Assembly: GCA_028455995.1 (NCBI GenBank)
Contig: JABELC010000002.1
Coordinates: 2,604,001 to 2,668,000 of the forward strand
Reading direction: 5' to 3'
DNA from: Scleromitrula shiraiana
Taxonomy: Eukaryota > Ascomycota > Leotiomycetes > Helotiales > Sclerotiniaceae
DNA length: 64,000 nucleotides
Shown here: one piece after another, positions 34,331 to 47,159 of the stretch
Layout: every line of letters starts with the position of its first letter
How positions within the stretch are numbered: the stretch's first letter is position 1
Translations under genes and position numbers: made by a program
The notes under the pieces: model-generated
Told to the model about the DNA's origin: nothing
What the model saw: the letters and a program-made list of their open reading frames with translations, nothing else
The model's database searches: none

Positions 34331-36033
34331 CTATCCATCCTCCACAACAACAAAAGAGCATTTATAACCCGCCCAAACCCCCACACATTTCCTCCCCTCC
34401 GCCTCCCCCAAATCCAACCGTCTCCACTCCTCACACCTCGTCCTCTCCTTCCCACCCCCCAACTGACCATTCCCCCCCTCCCCAACCCCATAAACGTCCC
34501 CATCCCCCGCCAAAACCAAAACATGATCCTCCCCAACCCCAAAATCAACTACATCCCTCCCCCCATCCACATCAACCGGCACCGGTTCACCCCCCTCACT
34601 CTCCACATACGCCGACGAATTCGGATTTAATTCCGGAACGAACGACGCGGATGTGGCTGGTGCGCCCCAGATGTAGAGATCGTTCCCGCTGGTTAGAGCA
34701 GCGGTGTGGAAGCCGCCGGAGGAGAGCTTGGTGATGGGACCGGTGGGGAGGGAGAGTAGTGAAGGGAGGGGCGAGGGCTGGGTGCTAGGGTAAGTGGGGG
34801 TGGGGTGGCGGCCGAGAGAGGAGGGGTAGCGGGGGTCGCCCCAGGTGGTGACGGTTCCGGTGGGGGAGAGCATGCTGAATGTGGTTGTGTTGGAGACGAG
34901 TTGGGTTGGGGGGGTGGAGAGGGGGATGTGGAATTCGGAGTTTGTTGGGGTGTGGGTCAGGTAGGTGGTGAGGGAGGGGTATTGGGTTAGTGTTGTTGGG
35001 GTGAATTCTGGGAGTGTTGTCAGGAGGTTGATGGTCTGGGTTGTGGGATAGGAGATTAGTTGATGGATATAGTTTACTTGCCTGCGATTTTATCATTTCC
35101 AGCAGCGGCTATGTTGTTGACAGGCTCTGGTTAGGTTTTGGTTAGAAGCTGGTGGTTCAGTTGGGACTGGAAAGAATGTAGAGAATGGCTGCAAATAATT
35201 ACCTGGTTGTCCGCCATTCTCATTAATTTTCTCAATACGTGTTTGGAGAAATCCTTCTGGAGAGCCGGAAACTATGATCCTTTCTTGGGAACCAGGTCCA
35301 TCTGAAACGCCTACTGTTGATAGAACTAGTTGTCAGCTACTTCGGTTTTGCTTTTTTTGAAAGTATCTCTTTGCTTGGAGTCCATATCTATCTATGTAGG
35401 CAACTATTTCCGGAGACATGCCATGGAGCATGATGTGAGCAAGGTATATAATATCTCAACCCGACTTGGACATTTTGAAATAGGCATCCAGGCCTTGGAG
35501 AGGAATATTATCATGATATAACTTTACAAATTCAATGTTCTTACCCGTAGGATACTTGAGCATGAGTATATTTTCAACCAGTTGGTTCAAGTATTCTTTC
35601 TAGCAAAGCAGGATAGACCAAATTGGGGGACGTCGACTTCGAATCATCCGATTTATAGAAGGTTATTGCATATATACATAATTTATGTATGTATCAATTA
35701 CAGATAGAATAGAAAATCAACTATAGGATTACCCACAGTAGGTAATTGAGATTTAGTTCCTCAAGTCATGTGAAATCCACGTGAGAAGTAACAGTTGGAG
35801 ATATCTCTATCTAATTCTCATTCAAAATAAAATACAACTGTAATTACTAAAACACCAAAATATAGAAAATCCAACATACCCAAACAAGCCGAGAAGGAAG
35901 TTTCAATAATCCTTATGGTTCCTTTAACCGATAGTACTTTTTGGAAGGTATGAATGTCTTCAGGTTCATTGGGAAGATCTCCTTCAAATTGTAGTTGATT
36001 CCAAGCATTAAAACCACATGCCCATAATTCCAT
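34331..36033 (-). CDS. RCC1-repeat (beta-propeller) protein
   Basis: Four exons, 36033-35880, 35310-35203, 35126-35082 and 35007-34331, give 327 residues. RCC1-type blades are seen as ELWACGFNAWNQL at the start, VTTWGDPRYPSSLGR, ITKLSSGGFHTAALTSGNDLYIWG, VVDFGVGEDHVLVLAGDGDVY and WAGYKCSFVV at the end. The third intron has a GC donor (gcaagt), the only choice that keeps the frame. The first intron of 569 nt is far longer than others here, so an extra exon or inserted DNA may be hidden in it. The length suits a protein near the size of yeast Fun-type or tubulin-suppressor RCC1 proteins rather than the nuclear Ran exchange factor. Partner and role are unknown. Confidence 0.8.
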
Positions 36034-37183
36034 CCTCTTTTTTATCTTCGAAATACAACCGTATCGTGGGATCTTTTTCTAAATGTACTCGAGTAGTTTT
36101 GACAGTTTTCTACTTTCAGCCCCTCAGCCCTCAGCCCTATAAGAAAAGAAGATCTTTTCCCTTATGTCCCACAACAGCTCGAAAGGAGTTTTAAGGAAAG
36201 TTGGTAGAGTAATAATGTAACGCGGAATTATGGCAAAAAATTGCTAATACTCGAGTAAAGGTGTAGTAGGTTCTATGTTCGCCAGTAGATGCCCAGTTGA
36301 GTAATTGAATTTCCATGTCAGCAAGCCCAATTTTTTAGAACTAAACCCTCTTAAGAGTTTTACCTAGGCTCGACCTCGACTACTACCTTACCACGTTACC
36401 CATACATTATTCTATTCTTAAAATAAATATCGCTTTTTCCTTACTACATTCCCGCCCTAGTTATTATTATTCCTCCATTCTTCAATATAACGTTAACATA
36501 ACAATATTTATACCAAATTTCACAATATATATATATATACATATATACATACATATATACATACACACATATATAAAAAGAAGATATTCTCATCTACATT
36601 ATATTACCTAGGGCGATCTCAACTCCACTTGAAGAGGAGCATTCGTCAGTGTAACTTCAGGCTCCCGAACTCTTTTTCTTGTTGCCTATGGCGGAGTCCT
36701 AATCTCTCTCTCTCCTTAAGTCTTTGGCTAACCGTCAAGAGTTTCCTCTTCAGCCATCTTTGAGCCTTCATTCCTTATATATCTGTTGTTCTTGGAATCT
36801 GGTTGTACTTTTCAACCTCTATCGTTATATCAATATTGTTGTCTTCTCAATTAAACATCATTATCCCCCCCACCTTAACGAAGTCGACAGAAACTACTGC
36901 TCCAATATTTCATAGATTTCTCTGGAAAATCAACAATGTATCCGTGAAATCTTGTCCACATTCAGAAATCATTTATCTATTTCAATTATTTTGGGACTGT
37001 GGCTTTCGCTTCATGAGGAGCTGAATTTGGCTATTTCAGTTGATTGATTAAAACGAGGAGGGATCAAGCGATCTTTTCGAACCGATATTCTTGTACAGTA
37101 CACTTCAGGGGAAGTTATTATTAGCAAATTTCTCAAGTCTATGGCAACAATCTCATTAGATAGGAGAAGTATATTTATATTTA
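36034..37183. promoter_or_regulatory. Divergent intergenic region of RCC1-type and Hsp70-like genes
   Basis: About 1.15 kb with a long AT-dinucleotide/tetranucleotide stretch (about 36527-36577) and a CT-rich stretch near 36700. It holds both promoters; no gene is seen. Confidence 0.5.
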
Positions 37184-39428
37184 ATGGTCACCATGAATCT
37201 CAACCTACCAATCCGGACCGTGAGTCGAAGAAACGATGAAAGTCGAAATAATTTTACGAGTTATACCCCAACTTCTTCAACTGAGGCGATTGCAGGGCCG
37301 ATACGAGAACCTGCTCCTTTGAATGACCGTTTAATTGTTGGTTTAGATTTTGGAACTACTTATTCTGGGTGAGTTGATTTCTCATCATTTTTCACTGCCA
37401 AGAGCTATATATTACTCTTGGGACAATATGCTGTAGCATGGTAGATTTGCAAGATGGTTGCACCAATCTCTGATGCAGTATCTTCAGCGATTCATGGATC
37501 TACCGTATAATACAGTTCTGAAGCGCAGTGCTCGGCTTCTTTTAATGCACTCTATATGTGAACGGCGGTCTACATATCACTTCAATCACCCCTTTTCGAA
37601 GATTTTCTTTTACTTCCTCACCACACAGTCTAACGCCCATTCAGAGTTGCTGCTGTCTATACCTCAACACCTGATGATGTAGAAATCATCAAAACCTGGC
37701 CCGGAGGCAATGGCATTACATCCGATAAAGTCCCTACAGAAATAGCATATGATTATCCGCCAAACTCGCCCGAAGGAGCAGACCCAAGAATAAAATGGGG
37801 ATTTCAATTTCGCCCCGAAGAATCTCGACTACGATGTATCAAACTATTTCTTGACCGTTCCCAAAAATTACCATTTTACGTTAGTCCACTGGAAACAGCG
37901 GCTCAGTTGAAGAAATTCAACAAGAATGTTGTTGATGCAGTAAGCGATTACTTGACGCAAGTTTACAAGCATACGATGGAGACTTTGACCCGCAGATATG
38001 GGGAATCATTCATGTCTTCTACGAAAGTGGAATTTGTACTTACCTGCCCTGCTGTTTGGTCTGATGCTGCAAAGAATACTACTCTTCAAGCAGCGGAGAG
38101 AGCTGGTATGGGTAGCAAAGCCGATATTCAAATGATTAGCGAGCCTGAAGCAGCTGCCGTTTATACATTGAAAGCTATCCAACCAAATCATCTCAGCGCC
38201 GGTGACAACTTCGTGGTATGTGACGCTGGAGGTGGTACCGTGGATCTCATTGCCTATAAGATCATATCTCTCAAACCATTACGTGTGGAAGAATCTGCTG
38301 TAGGAACCGGAGGATTATGCGGAAGTGCGTTTCTCAATTATAGATTTGAGGAACATGTCAAAGGTCGAATAGGCGTACAGCGATTCGAAGAAATGAAACT
38401 CAAGAAAGGGAAATGCTGGCAAATGGGATTACGATACTGGGAAGAATTCGTAAAGCGTAACTTCAACGAAGAAGAACACGCCGAGGTTAACATTCCATTC
38501 CCTGGTTTACCTGATGACCTGGAAGCTGGTCTCGACTGTGGGTTCTTGGTTATGACGGCTACGCAGATCAAAGATATTTTTGAGCCAGTAGTAAAGGAAG
38601 TGTGCGATTTGGTTCAGGGTCAGGTTGACGGGATTCGTCAAAAGGGAGGAATCGTCTCTGGAATTGTACTTGTTGGAGGATTTGGTCAAAGTAACTACCT
38701 ATACACGAGATTAAAAGCGCATTTCAACACGGCCGCACCGCCACCATACAGCGAGCGGCCAACACACGCCCAGGCGACTGCACTGTTAGAAGGTGGCGCA
38801 GTGGAGGTCATGCAACCAGTAAATGCATGGACGGCCGTTGTTCGTGGTGCAGTGCTCAAAGGCTTGGAAGGCAGCATGGTCGTTTCGAGAAAATCTCGCA
38901 TGCACTATGGTACATCCTATGCCACTGTTTACGACGAGGATAAACATAACGTGAGCGAACGATATTGGAGTCCACTGTGGGAACGCTGGATGGTTAGTGA
39001 TCGCATGCAATGGCATCTTATGAAAGTAAGCAGGCATCATTCCTTTTCGCATTCTCTTCATTTTTTCCATCCAAACTCACACACATCTGTAGGGAGAAAC
39101 ACTCAATGCATCTACACCCGTCTCATTCCACTATACGCGAAATTTCCGCCCAGGCCAGTCACTAATCGTATCTGACGACTTGATCGCCTCGGATGCGGAC
39201 GGCGAACCGCCTGCTTCTTATACACGCGATCTGGTGAATGTGTGTACGTTAACGACGGATCTGGGAGCGGTACCGCGGAGTCTTTTTACGAGGCTTACGA
39301 CGACGAGGGGGGTGGAATTTGATAATCTGGATTTTACGCTGGAGATGGTGGTGGAGAGCGCGGGGTTGGGGTTTGAATTGAAGGTTGATGGGGTTAGGTA
39401 TGGGAGGGTGGAGGCGGAGTTTCATTGA
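37184..39428 (+). CDS. Divergent Hsp70-like ATPase
   Basis: Three exons, 37184-37368, 37645-39025 and 39093-39428, give 633 residues from the first ATG (a second ATG lies two codons later). The actin-like ATPase fold is shown by LIVGLDFGTTYSGVAAVY (phosphate 1), FVVCDAGGGTVDLIAYKI (phosphate 2), ISEPEAAAVYTL (connect region) and GIVLVGGFGQSNYLYTRLK (adenosine motif). The substrate-binding domain is not of the classical DnaK type, as in the large fungal group of Hsp70-like proteins close to animal HSPA12. Function is unknown; many fungi have dozens. The first intron (276 nt) is long. The 3' exon is G-rich from about 39290. All nucleotide-binding motifs are present. Confidence 0.88.
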
Positions 39429-39796
39429 GAGAGGGGGATGGGATGCGAGAAGGGAAAGGAGAAGAGAAAGAGATATTAAGGTGATATAATGAGATATATA
39501 TATGTATCGATAGATGAAGATGGAACAAAATGAACTAGAATTCTCATAGATAGCCACCCTGATTCAAGTAAGTACATATTTATAAAAGATGATGGAACAT
39601 CAAGAGAAAGAAGGACGGAAATAACAAAAGAAAGAACCTCCAACCTTTTACCAAAACCATAATAGAATATGTACCGCACCAATCGACCAACGAGGTAAAA
39701 ATCATACCTACCTACTATACTATACAACACCATTATGATCATTGCTCACCAATGCGTGAACCAATCCGACCGAACAAGCTACAAAAAAGTACTACT

Positions 39797-39827
39797 AGTA
39801 CAGTACAGTACAGTACAGTACAGTACA
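39797..39827. repeat. GTACA pentanucleotide repeat
   Basis: Six tandem copies, the same unit (in another phase) as the arrays at 28726 and 46968. Confidence 0.85.
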
Positions 39828-40100
39828 TATATGCGACCTATCCGTCCAAACATACATAACCCCTTAAACCACATGCATCTTCGATCTTCATGAACGAAAA
39901 GCCAACTCCATTTGATTTGCCCCAAGTCACCGAGAATGCTCTCGCCTCGCCTCGGATCCCTCCAATACGAGTCGAGTGGTGAGGTTTCAGATGGGGCGAG
40001 TTGGGGCTGTGCTGGTGGTAATGTGTAATGGATGCTGTTACACTACATAATCTCTATCAATGTTACTGCTACTGCTAATGCTAATACCTATGTGATACAA

Positions 40101-40127
40101 TGCAATGTAATGTAATGTAATGTAATG
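40101..40127. repeat. TGTAA pentanucleotide repeat
   Basis: About five tandem copies in intergenic DNA. Confidence 0.85.
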
Positions 40128-41296
40128 GAGCAAGGTTAGGTTAAAAGATTTTCCAGTAGAGAGATGTTATGTTATTAGATTTCGATGAAAGCTTGGGTGT
40201 TGGGGCAACACCCTGATGCGATGGAATGGTTGGATGAGATGGTTACAATCTAAGGAAGATACGGTAAGTACGTAGCTGAACTACATGTTGATATAACAAC
40301 ATACACTGTAGGATTGGATGTGAATTCCCTGCTACGTAATACACACATGCTAGTTCACTTGGGTATGATGAGGATAATGCTGACGCCGAAACATTGCAGA
40401 CAGGACAGGGATATTGGGTAAGGGTCGTACAACGGGGCCCGTAACTACATGGCTTTGTGAGGCTGTATTTTCCCTGGGATATATATGGGTTTTTGCCGGA
40501 TTATATTCCTCGCTTGTGTATGCATAGTGACTCGGCAGCCTCGGTGTCCAAGCGAGGAAAGCTTATGGTAGTTGCCGGCTACTTATTTATGAACAATCTT
40601 GATATATATCTGCCATGTCGGACTCACAAAAATATATGGATGGAGAGTTTCATGGTAAGAGCAACGTATTTGTCAGATGGTTCCCTAGCACCCTGCAAAA
40701 ATAATGAACCAAAGTAATGCAAGTAAAGGTTTTTCATTCATAAAGACATGGCATAACCCATAAGCTCATAAACATAGAGTTCATCATCATCGTCATCATC
40801 ATGATTCAAAAGCAAATGCGCCCGTGCATGTATCCTCTCCACGCAAACGACATTGGGTATAGAGGCCAACTGGAAGGAGACTTTTCTTCTCGCGTTTCCC
40901 AGAACCAGCCTTCAAGCAAACCATCAAACAAAAACACTTGATAGAAATCCAATAGTGTGGCGCGAAAATGCAAAAAATTCAAAGACTTTGGTTGTTCCAC
41001 TTGGGTATGTTATTAGGTTACCTTAGGTAGGCACCTAGCAGTCTGCCTGTTCAGAAAGAAGGAGGCAAAACGCCGAACCCGAGAGCGTGGACCTGTGCTG
41101 TGGTACCTGCATTAATCCGAACGTGTAGGTTATATTAAAACGCTCGTCCCAACAGATAAGAGGAAAACTCTTTGAGACGAAAGAGAGTCATTCGAAGAAA
41201 GTGGCAAAAGAAAAAAAAAATCAAATGTGCCGATAAGAACCGTTCGCTACTCGAAGTTTTGAATAGGTCCCGTCATGAATAACACTCATCCGGAGC

Positions 41297-42187
41297 TCAC
41301 GCGTTGACAGAGTACTCGATGGATACATCACCAGCACGATTGATATTTCGATATCGTCGGAATGAATGATCTTTTCCTTTCCGACTTGCTCTTCTGCGCT
41401 CTTTGTCTTGTTTTCGGAGATCGTCAACAACCTCAGATTCCTTCTCCCTTTGATGAACCACATCTGGAATTTCAAAATCGGCCCGCACAAGGCCATCAAC
41501 TTGTGGACGTTCTGTATATGTAATCGTTGCGTTCAAGTCTTCGTCGCTGATCAAATTATGTTCTCGCATATAATCCAAAACCCAGAAGTCTGGTCGAATA
41601 TCCTCTAAGTCTTCGAGAAAATGGTCGCGATTATGCATCATCCTCTTCCTCCAATTATGTTGCGGATCGTTCTCATCTTTAAATTCCTCGGGGCAGAAAA
41701 GGCAAATACATTTCGAGGGAGGAGGATGATTGTTAAAATGCGAAATACTGTGCGCAATCCATTCCTCAACACGATCTGGACGAAAGGTCACTCCGCATCC
41801 TATGTAGATGAATTCGCAAGGGAGAACAACATCCGAAATGATTTCATTGATCGGTAGTGATAGGAGATTCTGAACTTGTATGTGCCACGGTACTGCAGGT
41901 CCGTTCGGCTCAGTCGACTGGGTTGTTGCTGTGGTGGTTGATCTGCTAGATTTACGGCTGAATACAGTATCGGCACGTTCACTTCGCGGTGATATGGTCG
42001 AGTTGTTCGAGTCTTGATCGGCGTTTGAGGGTGCTACCGGGATGTATGATGATATGCCTGGAGTTCGAGGGATAGATGCGACATCAATCAACCTGCTACC
42101 TAGCGAAAAGCTTAAGATGCTGCTATCTTCAGAATCATTGAGCCATCGATCAAGGCTTGCCGCGACAGGTCGATCAAGGGTAGCCAT
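41297..42187 (-). CDS. Unknown protein with tandem Cys/His zinc-finger-like motifs
   Basis: A single exon of 296 residues if translation begins at the ATG at 42187, which has a strong context (caccATGG); an upstream in-frame ATG at 42262 would add 25 residues. The N-terminal third is Ser/Thr/Pro-rich and probably disordered. The middle has LPCEFIYIGCGVTF followed by WIAHSISHF, then CICLFC-x-EEF and MMHNRDHF, which look like two degenerate C2H2-type fingers. A charged C-terminus rich in Arg, Lys and Glu follows. Such proteins are common in filamentous ascomycetes without known function. The fingers suggest nucleic acid or protein binding but that is inference. Confidence 0.72.
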   Translation of the reverse strand: MATLDRPVAASLDRWLNDSEDSSILSFSLGSRLIDVASIPRTPGISSYIPVAPSNADQDSNNSTISPRSERADTVFSRKSSRSTTTATTQSTEPNGPAVPWHIQVQNLLSLPINEIISDVVLPCEFIYIGCGVTFRPDRVEEWIAHSISHFNNHPPPSKCICLFCPEEFKDENDPQHNWRKRMMHNRDHFLEDLEDIRPDFWVLDYMREHNLISDEDLNATITYTERPQVDGLVRADFEIPDVVHQREKESEVVDDLRKQDKERRRASRKGKDHSFRRYRNINRAGDVSIEYSVNA

Positions 42188-43501
42188 GGTGTATTTGTTG
42201 ACACTCTTGACCTTTAGTTTCAAACCAGCGATTACTTTTGTTGAAATAATTGAGCTTCCCACGTTTGGAGGTTATCGATAAGATAAGACCCAAAGTGTAG
42301 TGTGCAACGTCGCGTCCGCCAACAAACACACCAAACGTAAGGAATGGGCAAATGAACCTTCAACGGAACAGAAAGATTTTGAGTATATGTTTTTCTTTAA
42401 ACACCACCGAAAGTATTCTGGTAATCAAGTGATATCGGATTGTATTTGTAGACTCGATTAATTTGGATCAGTTGTGCAGTTGATGGAATTGGCAGATTGT
42501 TAATAATAAATTTGTTCGGGGATTTGAAGAAGGAACAACCACCACCACCACCCAGAAAAGGCCACAGGAAAGTATCTTGTGCTCCCAATCCTTCGTTGAT
42601 ACAACAAATCTTTGGCAATCGAGGATTGAGATTATAAGATAATTGTAATAACAAAGTCTTTGGAAATTCTTCTGTCTGAGTGAGATTTGTTAATTGTTTC
42701 GTCTGTATGTTATTGAGTTGCATTCACACGTGAAGTTCTCATAACAAAGTCAAGAGAAGAAGATTTCCCTCCTTTTCTTATTCTTTTGTATTCCCTCTAT
42801 ATCCGAAAAGGGATATAAAAAGAAAGCTATTTTCCACATTGATCATCTTATTAATCATTATTCGTTCGTTGATTCGCGAGCTGAAGTTGTCAACCCAAAG
42901 AGGGACCAATGTATATGCGTACACAAGGATTGCTTTTCAAAGTCCCGGAATATGGGGAATAACTATCTATGTGTTACACCGATTAAGTACGAGTAATGCA
43001 AATTGCAAATTGCTATAGTATCTTGCGTGCATATGCAGGATACCTGCAGCCATCCGAATCCAAAACCCCGCCGTTTGTTCGGAGATATCTATTTGGCAAA
43101 ACCAAAAAAAGGAAGAAGGATGAAAGAAAGAAGGATGATACACCGCTTCTTGTGATGGAAGACAGCAACCTCAATGGGCACAACCCGTGATTCCCATGTT
43201 ATTTAGGAGGTGAGGAATTCCTTCCCAAAATAAGAGATGATCAGATCAAAACCCAACATTAGCTATTCTATTCGAAGATGCCTACTCGGTCTGCAAGGAA
43301 CAATATTGACACCAGCTGGAGAAATTATGCAATACACCTGGATATACGCCACCAAAAATTATCCCTATCGATTATCTCCGGCACTTCGTTTCTTGGTGCA
43401 CAGGGTCCTCGATATAAAAGAAAGAATAGATAGATAGATAGATAGATAGATAGATCGATCGAATATCGACGATCCAATTTCCGCATAGCCAAGACTCCCA
43501 C

Positions 43502-43528
43502 CACAGCACAGCACAGCACAGCACAGCA
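43502..43528. repeat. GCACA pentanucleotide repeat
   Basis: Five tandem copies in intergenic DNA. Confidence 0.85.
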
Positions 43529-43806
43529 GTTGGGTGGGATTTTTCAAGCCTGGATCCTCTTCCTCCCCGTCAAAGGAATACAGTGCAAACCACCCACAAG
43601 TTTTGATCAAAATGGTGAGTCGACAACACGTCAATAGCAACCCGAAAATAAATAAAAAGATGCCTAGAGCTTCAAATCGGATGCAGAACGTTTCATGTGC
43701 GCCATCCCATTTATGTATGTATGCATGCATGGTTGCACTCCGAAGCTCGCTCATTGGCTGAATACCAATGGATTGAAGCGGCTCTGCTAAGACTCTGCTT
43801 TGATCA

Positions 43807-43839
<33 letters not shown>
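43807..43839. repeat. CAT trinucleotide repeat
   Basis: About eleven tandem copies, directly followed by a GC-rich ccgcgcgggg palindrome. Confidence 0.85.
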
Positions 43840-44213
43840 GCCGCGCGGGGTTGCCCGCTTTGATGCACAGAGGATGTCTAACGGCTAATCACGGTATCTG
43901 TGGCACAACAGGTACGTAACCTTGCATATGAATGTTTGTTGGTATTATATATATATATATATATTTTTTTTTTTTCTAGTTCGTTATCTGAGGATATAAC
44001 CATCCTATCACTACCCGACTAGGAATCGCACGTGAATACTCTTGATGCAATGAGTCATATCGCGGTAGTGTGTAGCAGCGGTGTATTTCTCCACATTCTT
44101 CCGCTGGTATCCTCTCCCGTGTAATCAGTCACTACTATGCATGTATGTGAAGATAGGATGGATAGATAGATAGATAGGCGGAATCCTACACCAAAACACC
44201 CCTGATATATCTT

Positions 44214-45786
44214 TCAGTCAGGTGCGCATAATACCTTTATCTTTGCAACGACATTGATCAAATGGTTCCTTTCCCCATTTTCATCACCGGCCTTTGTAAT
44301 TCCAGGAAATGTTACGCAGCGGATTTCTCGTTCATGCAATGTATCTTCATCCTCCCCACCAATATCTTCCATTCTCTCCTCATCAAACATGGTTCGTTGA
44401 TGGGCTTCAATTAACGGCATCATGATACTAAAAGCTGCTTTCTGCACTCGTAATAATCGAGATAGGTCAATAGCACTGATTACTATAGCTCGGAGAGATT
44501 GGTCTCTTGCCTCGGAACTTTGTATATCGCATATCGGGTTCAGTATACTATTCAATTGTGACACAACGGTGTCGACAACAGTTGTGGTTTCTGTTTGCAA
44601 TTTTTGGGGTGCTTCTTTTAAGAGGATAGAAAGTGTAGTTGACCTCCATTGGTTCATACTTTCTTCGGAGCCTTGAATCTAATCAGTTTCACTATACTCT
44701 CTACATCAAAGATTACTATCTTACCATAACTACCGAGAGTTTTCTCTGTTTTTCGAAGTTCATTGGCTTGTTGTTCTGGAAGTCCAACGAAATACGGTTG
44801 AAAGATAGTCTCGACTAGCAGGCTAGATACAAGTGATTGTATGAAGTTGACCTTAGAAGATGTTGCTAATGATTCATATGTGGGTACCAATTGTTCTATC
44901 TGTTCTCGCAAGTCATCTGAAGCTTTGTCTGCATCTGTTCTTTATATTAGCATGGTGGTTTATCACAAAGTCACTTATTATCCTGGTGTTTTCTTCGCAC
45001 CAATTACCAATTTCCCCCCTTAATTGTCTTCCAATTCCAAAGATGTATAAGAAAAAGAAAAATTTTAAACCTACTAATTCTCCCTCTTCTAAAATTCACT
45101 ATCACCCAATTTTGCAAAGCATTCCCAATCCATTGCATTTTCTCACCAACCACTTCATCGGTGACTTGTTCCCCTCCAACCCCACCACGCCCACTACTGC
45201 TAACCCAATCCTTCAATCCCCTTACCTGCCCCCTCAACCCCATAATCTCCTCATCCTTCTCCCGTATCTCCCCCATCGCCTCATTATACGCCTCACGAAA
45301 CGCATCCCGATCCAGCATCAAACTGCTTATGCGACTCTGTATATCGGCTTGCGTGGGACACGATGCATGGGCGCTTCGAAGAAGCCGCAAGGATGTATCC
45401 GTGCTCAGATATGTGGCATGGAGATTACTATGTGCGGTTTGTAATAGGTGAAGTGTTTCGCGCGTGTGTAGAAGATTGGTCGTTAGATTCCTAACACGGG
45501 TTTCGATATCGACTTCTTCGTCATCTTCTTCGATGTCTGAAGTTCCCTCGATATGTGGGGTGGGCGTTTTGGATATTGAAGGTGTACTGCTTCGTGATGG
45601 GGGATTTGATTCGGGATTTGATATAGATTTTGGATTAGGATGAGAGAGGCGAACTCGAGGTGGTTGGGTTATGATAGGAGCTTGTTTCTCCAAGGAACTT
45701 GTATTTGTGTTGGTATTTGAAGAAGGATGATTGTGATGCGAGATGCGCGAAGTTGATATGGACGATTTCTTTTCGTGTCCGCTCAT
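44214..45786 (-). CDS. Unknown coiled-coil protein
   Basis: Three exons, 45786-45075, 44934-44725 and 44671-44214, give 459 residues. The first 80 residues are Ser/Asn/Pro-rich and disordered; an acidic patch (IEEDDEEVDIE) follows. Residues about 95-200 form heptad-like helices (LLHTRETLHLLQTAHSNL, DRDAFREAYNEAMGEI). The C-terminal half is helical and well conserved in character (QNWVIVNF, LVPTYESLA, LLVETIFQPYFVGLP). I do not recognise a named family; proteins of this shape occur widely in filamentous ascomycetes. The first exon/intron junction (a gtaggt donor at 45074) is the least certain. A strong 16-bp hairpin lies 46 bp upstream of its start codon. Confidence 0.72.
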
Positions 45787-45831
45787 CTTTTCCTTTTCCT
45801 TTTCCCTACCCTTTTGCCTATGGTGCTTGCT

Positions 45832-45872
45832 ATATATAATACCTCAACTAAAGGAATTGAGGTATTATATAT
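45832..45872. repeat. 16-bp perfect inverted repeat with 9-nt loop
   Basis: atatataatacctcaa and its exact reverse complement flank ctaaaggaa. It begins 46 bp upstream of the coiled-coil gene's ATG, so it is likely in that gene's leader or core promoter. Confidence 0.85.
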
Positions 45873-46967
45873 GTGTAAATATAAAAATATAAATAAAAGA
45901 TTACCATCAACTTTTTTTTGATAATCTGAAGATATCGATAGGTATTTAGCGGTAATAGCTCCGTGCTCGGCTTATGCATGTAAATCATCCATCTGCACCC
46001 ACCAAACTCTCTCTCGACACACAACTTTGAATTCAATTCGAGGAACAAACAAGCAGGTAAATAAGTAAAATATTTATAAAAAGAAAGAATTCAACAGTGA
46101 GAAGAATTCAAGAAGAAGAAGAATTCAAGAAGAGAAAGAGAAAGAGAAAGAGAAAGAAGAAGAGAATATCGGAATACCCGTACATAGTAGTAGCAAGTAT
46201 GGCATGGCAATTTGCTTAATTTCTACTACCTAGGTTAGGTATGTAATAATAAATGTAATGTATGTTGTGGTTGGAGAAACCAAACCATTGGATTGATTTG
46301 ATTTTTTCTTAAACTGCTGCCTGGAGAGGAGAAAGAGAGGGAGGGAGGCGAGGAGAAAAACGAGGAGAAACCGAGGAGAAACGAGGAACAACGAAATGAA
46401 ACGAAATGATACCGCAATCATTGCGATATTCATACTACATACATAGATAGTAGAGGTGTATTGTAATTGATGGATTGATCTATACTTCTGCAATGTAATT
46501 TATTAGTTGTAACCGCCTCTCCTCTCTTACTTACTTATTACTCTCTTTTCTTTTTATTTGGCGCATATTGTTGGAGGGATGGATGGATGAATGAATGAAT
46601 GGATGGATGGATTTATCGTTCCGATTGTATTGTAAGTTAACGTTGTTGTTTTCTCTCACCACTACGAGTATCTAAGAGAGAGAGATGCGAGAAAGTTTAG
46701 TGAACGGGAACGGGAACGGGAGATCGGCGGTTTTAGTTATCAATCAAAAACGTGGTTTATTGTACCTGTGCTAGCTATTTATTATGATTATTATTATCCA
46801 TGTGGTTTGTGTGGATTGAGGGGATGGTCATAAATATCGGTATCAGGTTTCTTGATCGGGTTTCTTGATCGGGTTGGTTCTTGGGATGCTCTAAATCTAT
46901 GTAGGAATAGGAATTTAGTTACATCTTAGTTAGGTGCTGGAATTCGAGCTTATGGATATGTACTCTG

Positions 46968-47012
46968 CTGTACTGTACTGTACTGTACTGTACTGTACTG
47001 TACTGTACTGTA
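46968..47012. repeat. CTGTA pentanucleotide repeat
   Basis: Nine perfect tandem copies, the longest pentanucleotide array in the window. Confidence 0.9.
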
Positions 47013-47116
47013 TGTGAGATAGATGTTAGGGTATCCGATCGGCTCTGGGCAGATCATGTCATGTCACAAATAGCGGGGTTACACAATCTAGCAATGCTAA
47101 TCAATTGATGCTAACA

Positions 47117-47159
47117 CTACCTAACTACCTAACTACCTAACTACCTAACTACCTAACTA
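47117..47159. repeat. CTACCTAA octanucleotide repeat
   Basis: Five tandem copies about 155 bp upstream of the 2H phosphoesterase start. Not the TTAGGG telomere unit. Confidence 0.85.

Larger units (their letters stand above)
39429..41296. other. Intergenic region with pentanucleotide repeats
   Basis: About 1.9 kb between the 3' ends of the Hsp70-like (plus) and zinc-finger-like (minus) genes. It carries GTACA repeats (39797-39827) and TGTAA repeats (40101-40127). No supported gene; open frames are under 90 codons. Confidence 0.55.
42188..44213. other. Intergenic region with simple repeats
   Basis: About 2 kb. It carries GATA repeats (about 43427-43455), GCACA pentamers (43502-43528) and a CAT trinucleotide tract (43807-43839). 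Open frames are short and without domain features. A strong gene cannot be supported. Confidence 0.55.

Noticed and set aside
47117..47159. CTACCTAA array considered as an internal telomere-like tract
   Set aside because: The unit is not TTAGGG/CCCTAA; it is an ordinary octamer microsatellite.
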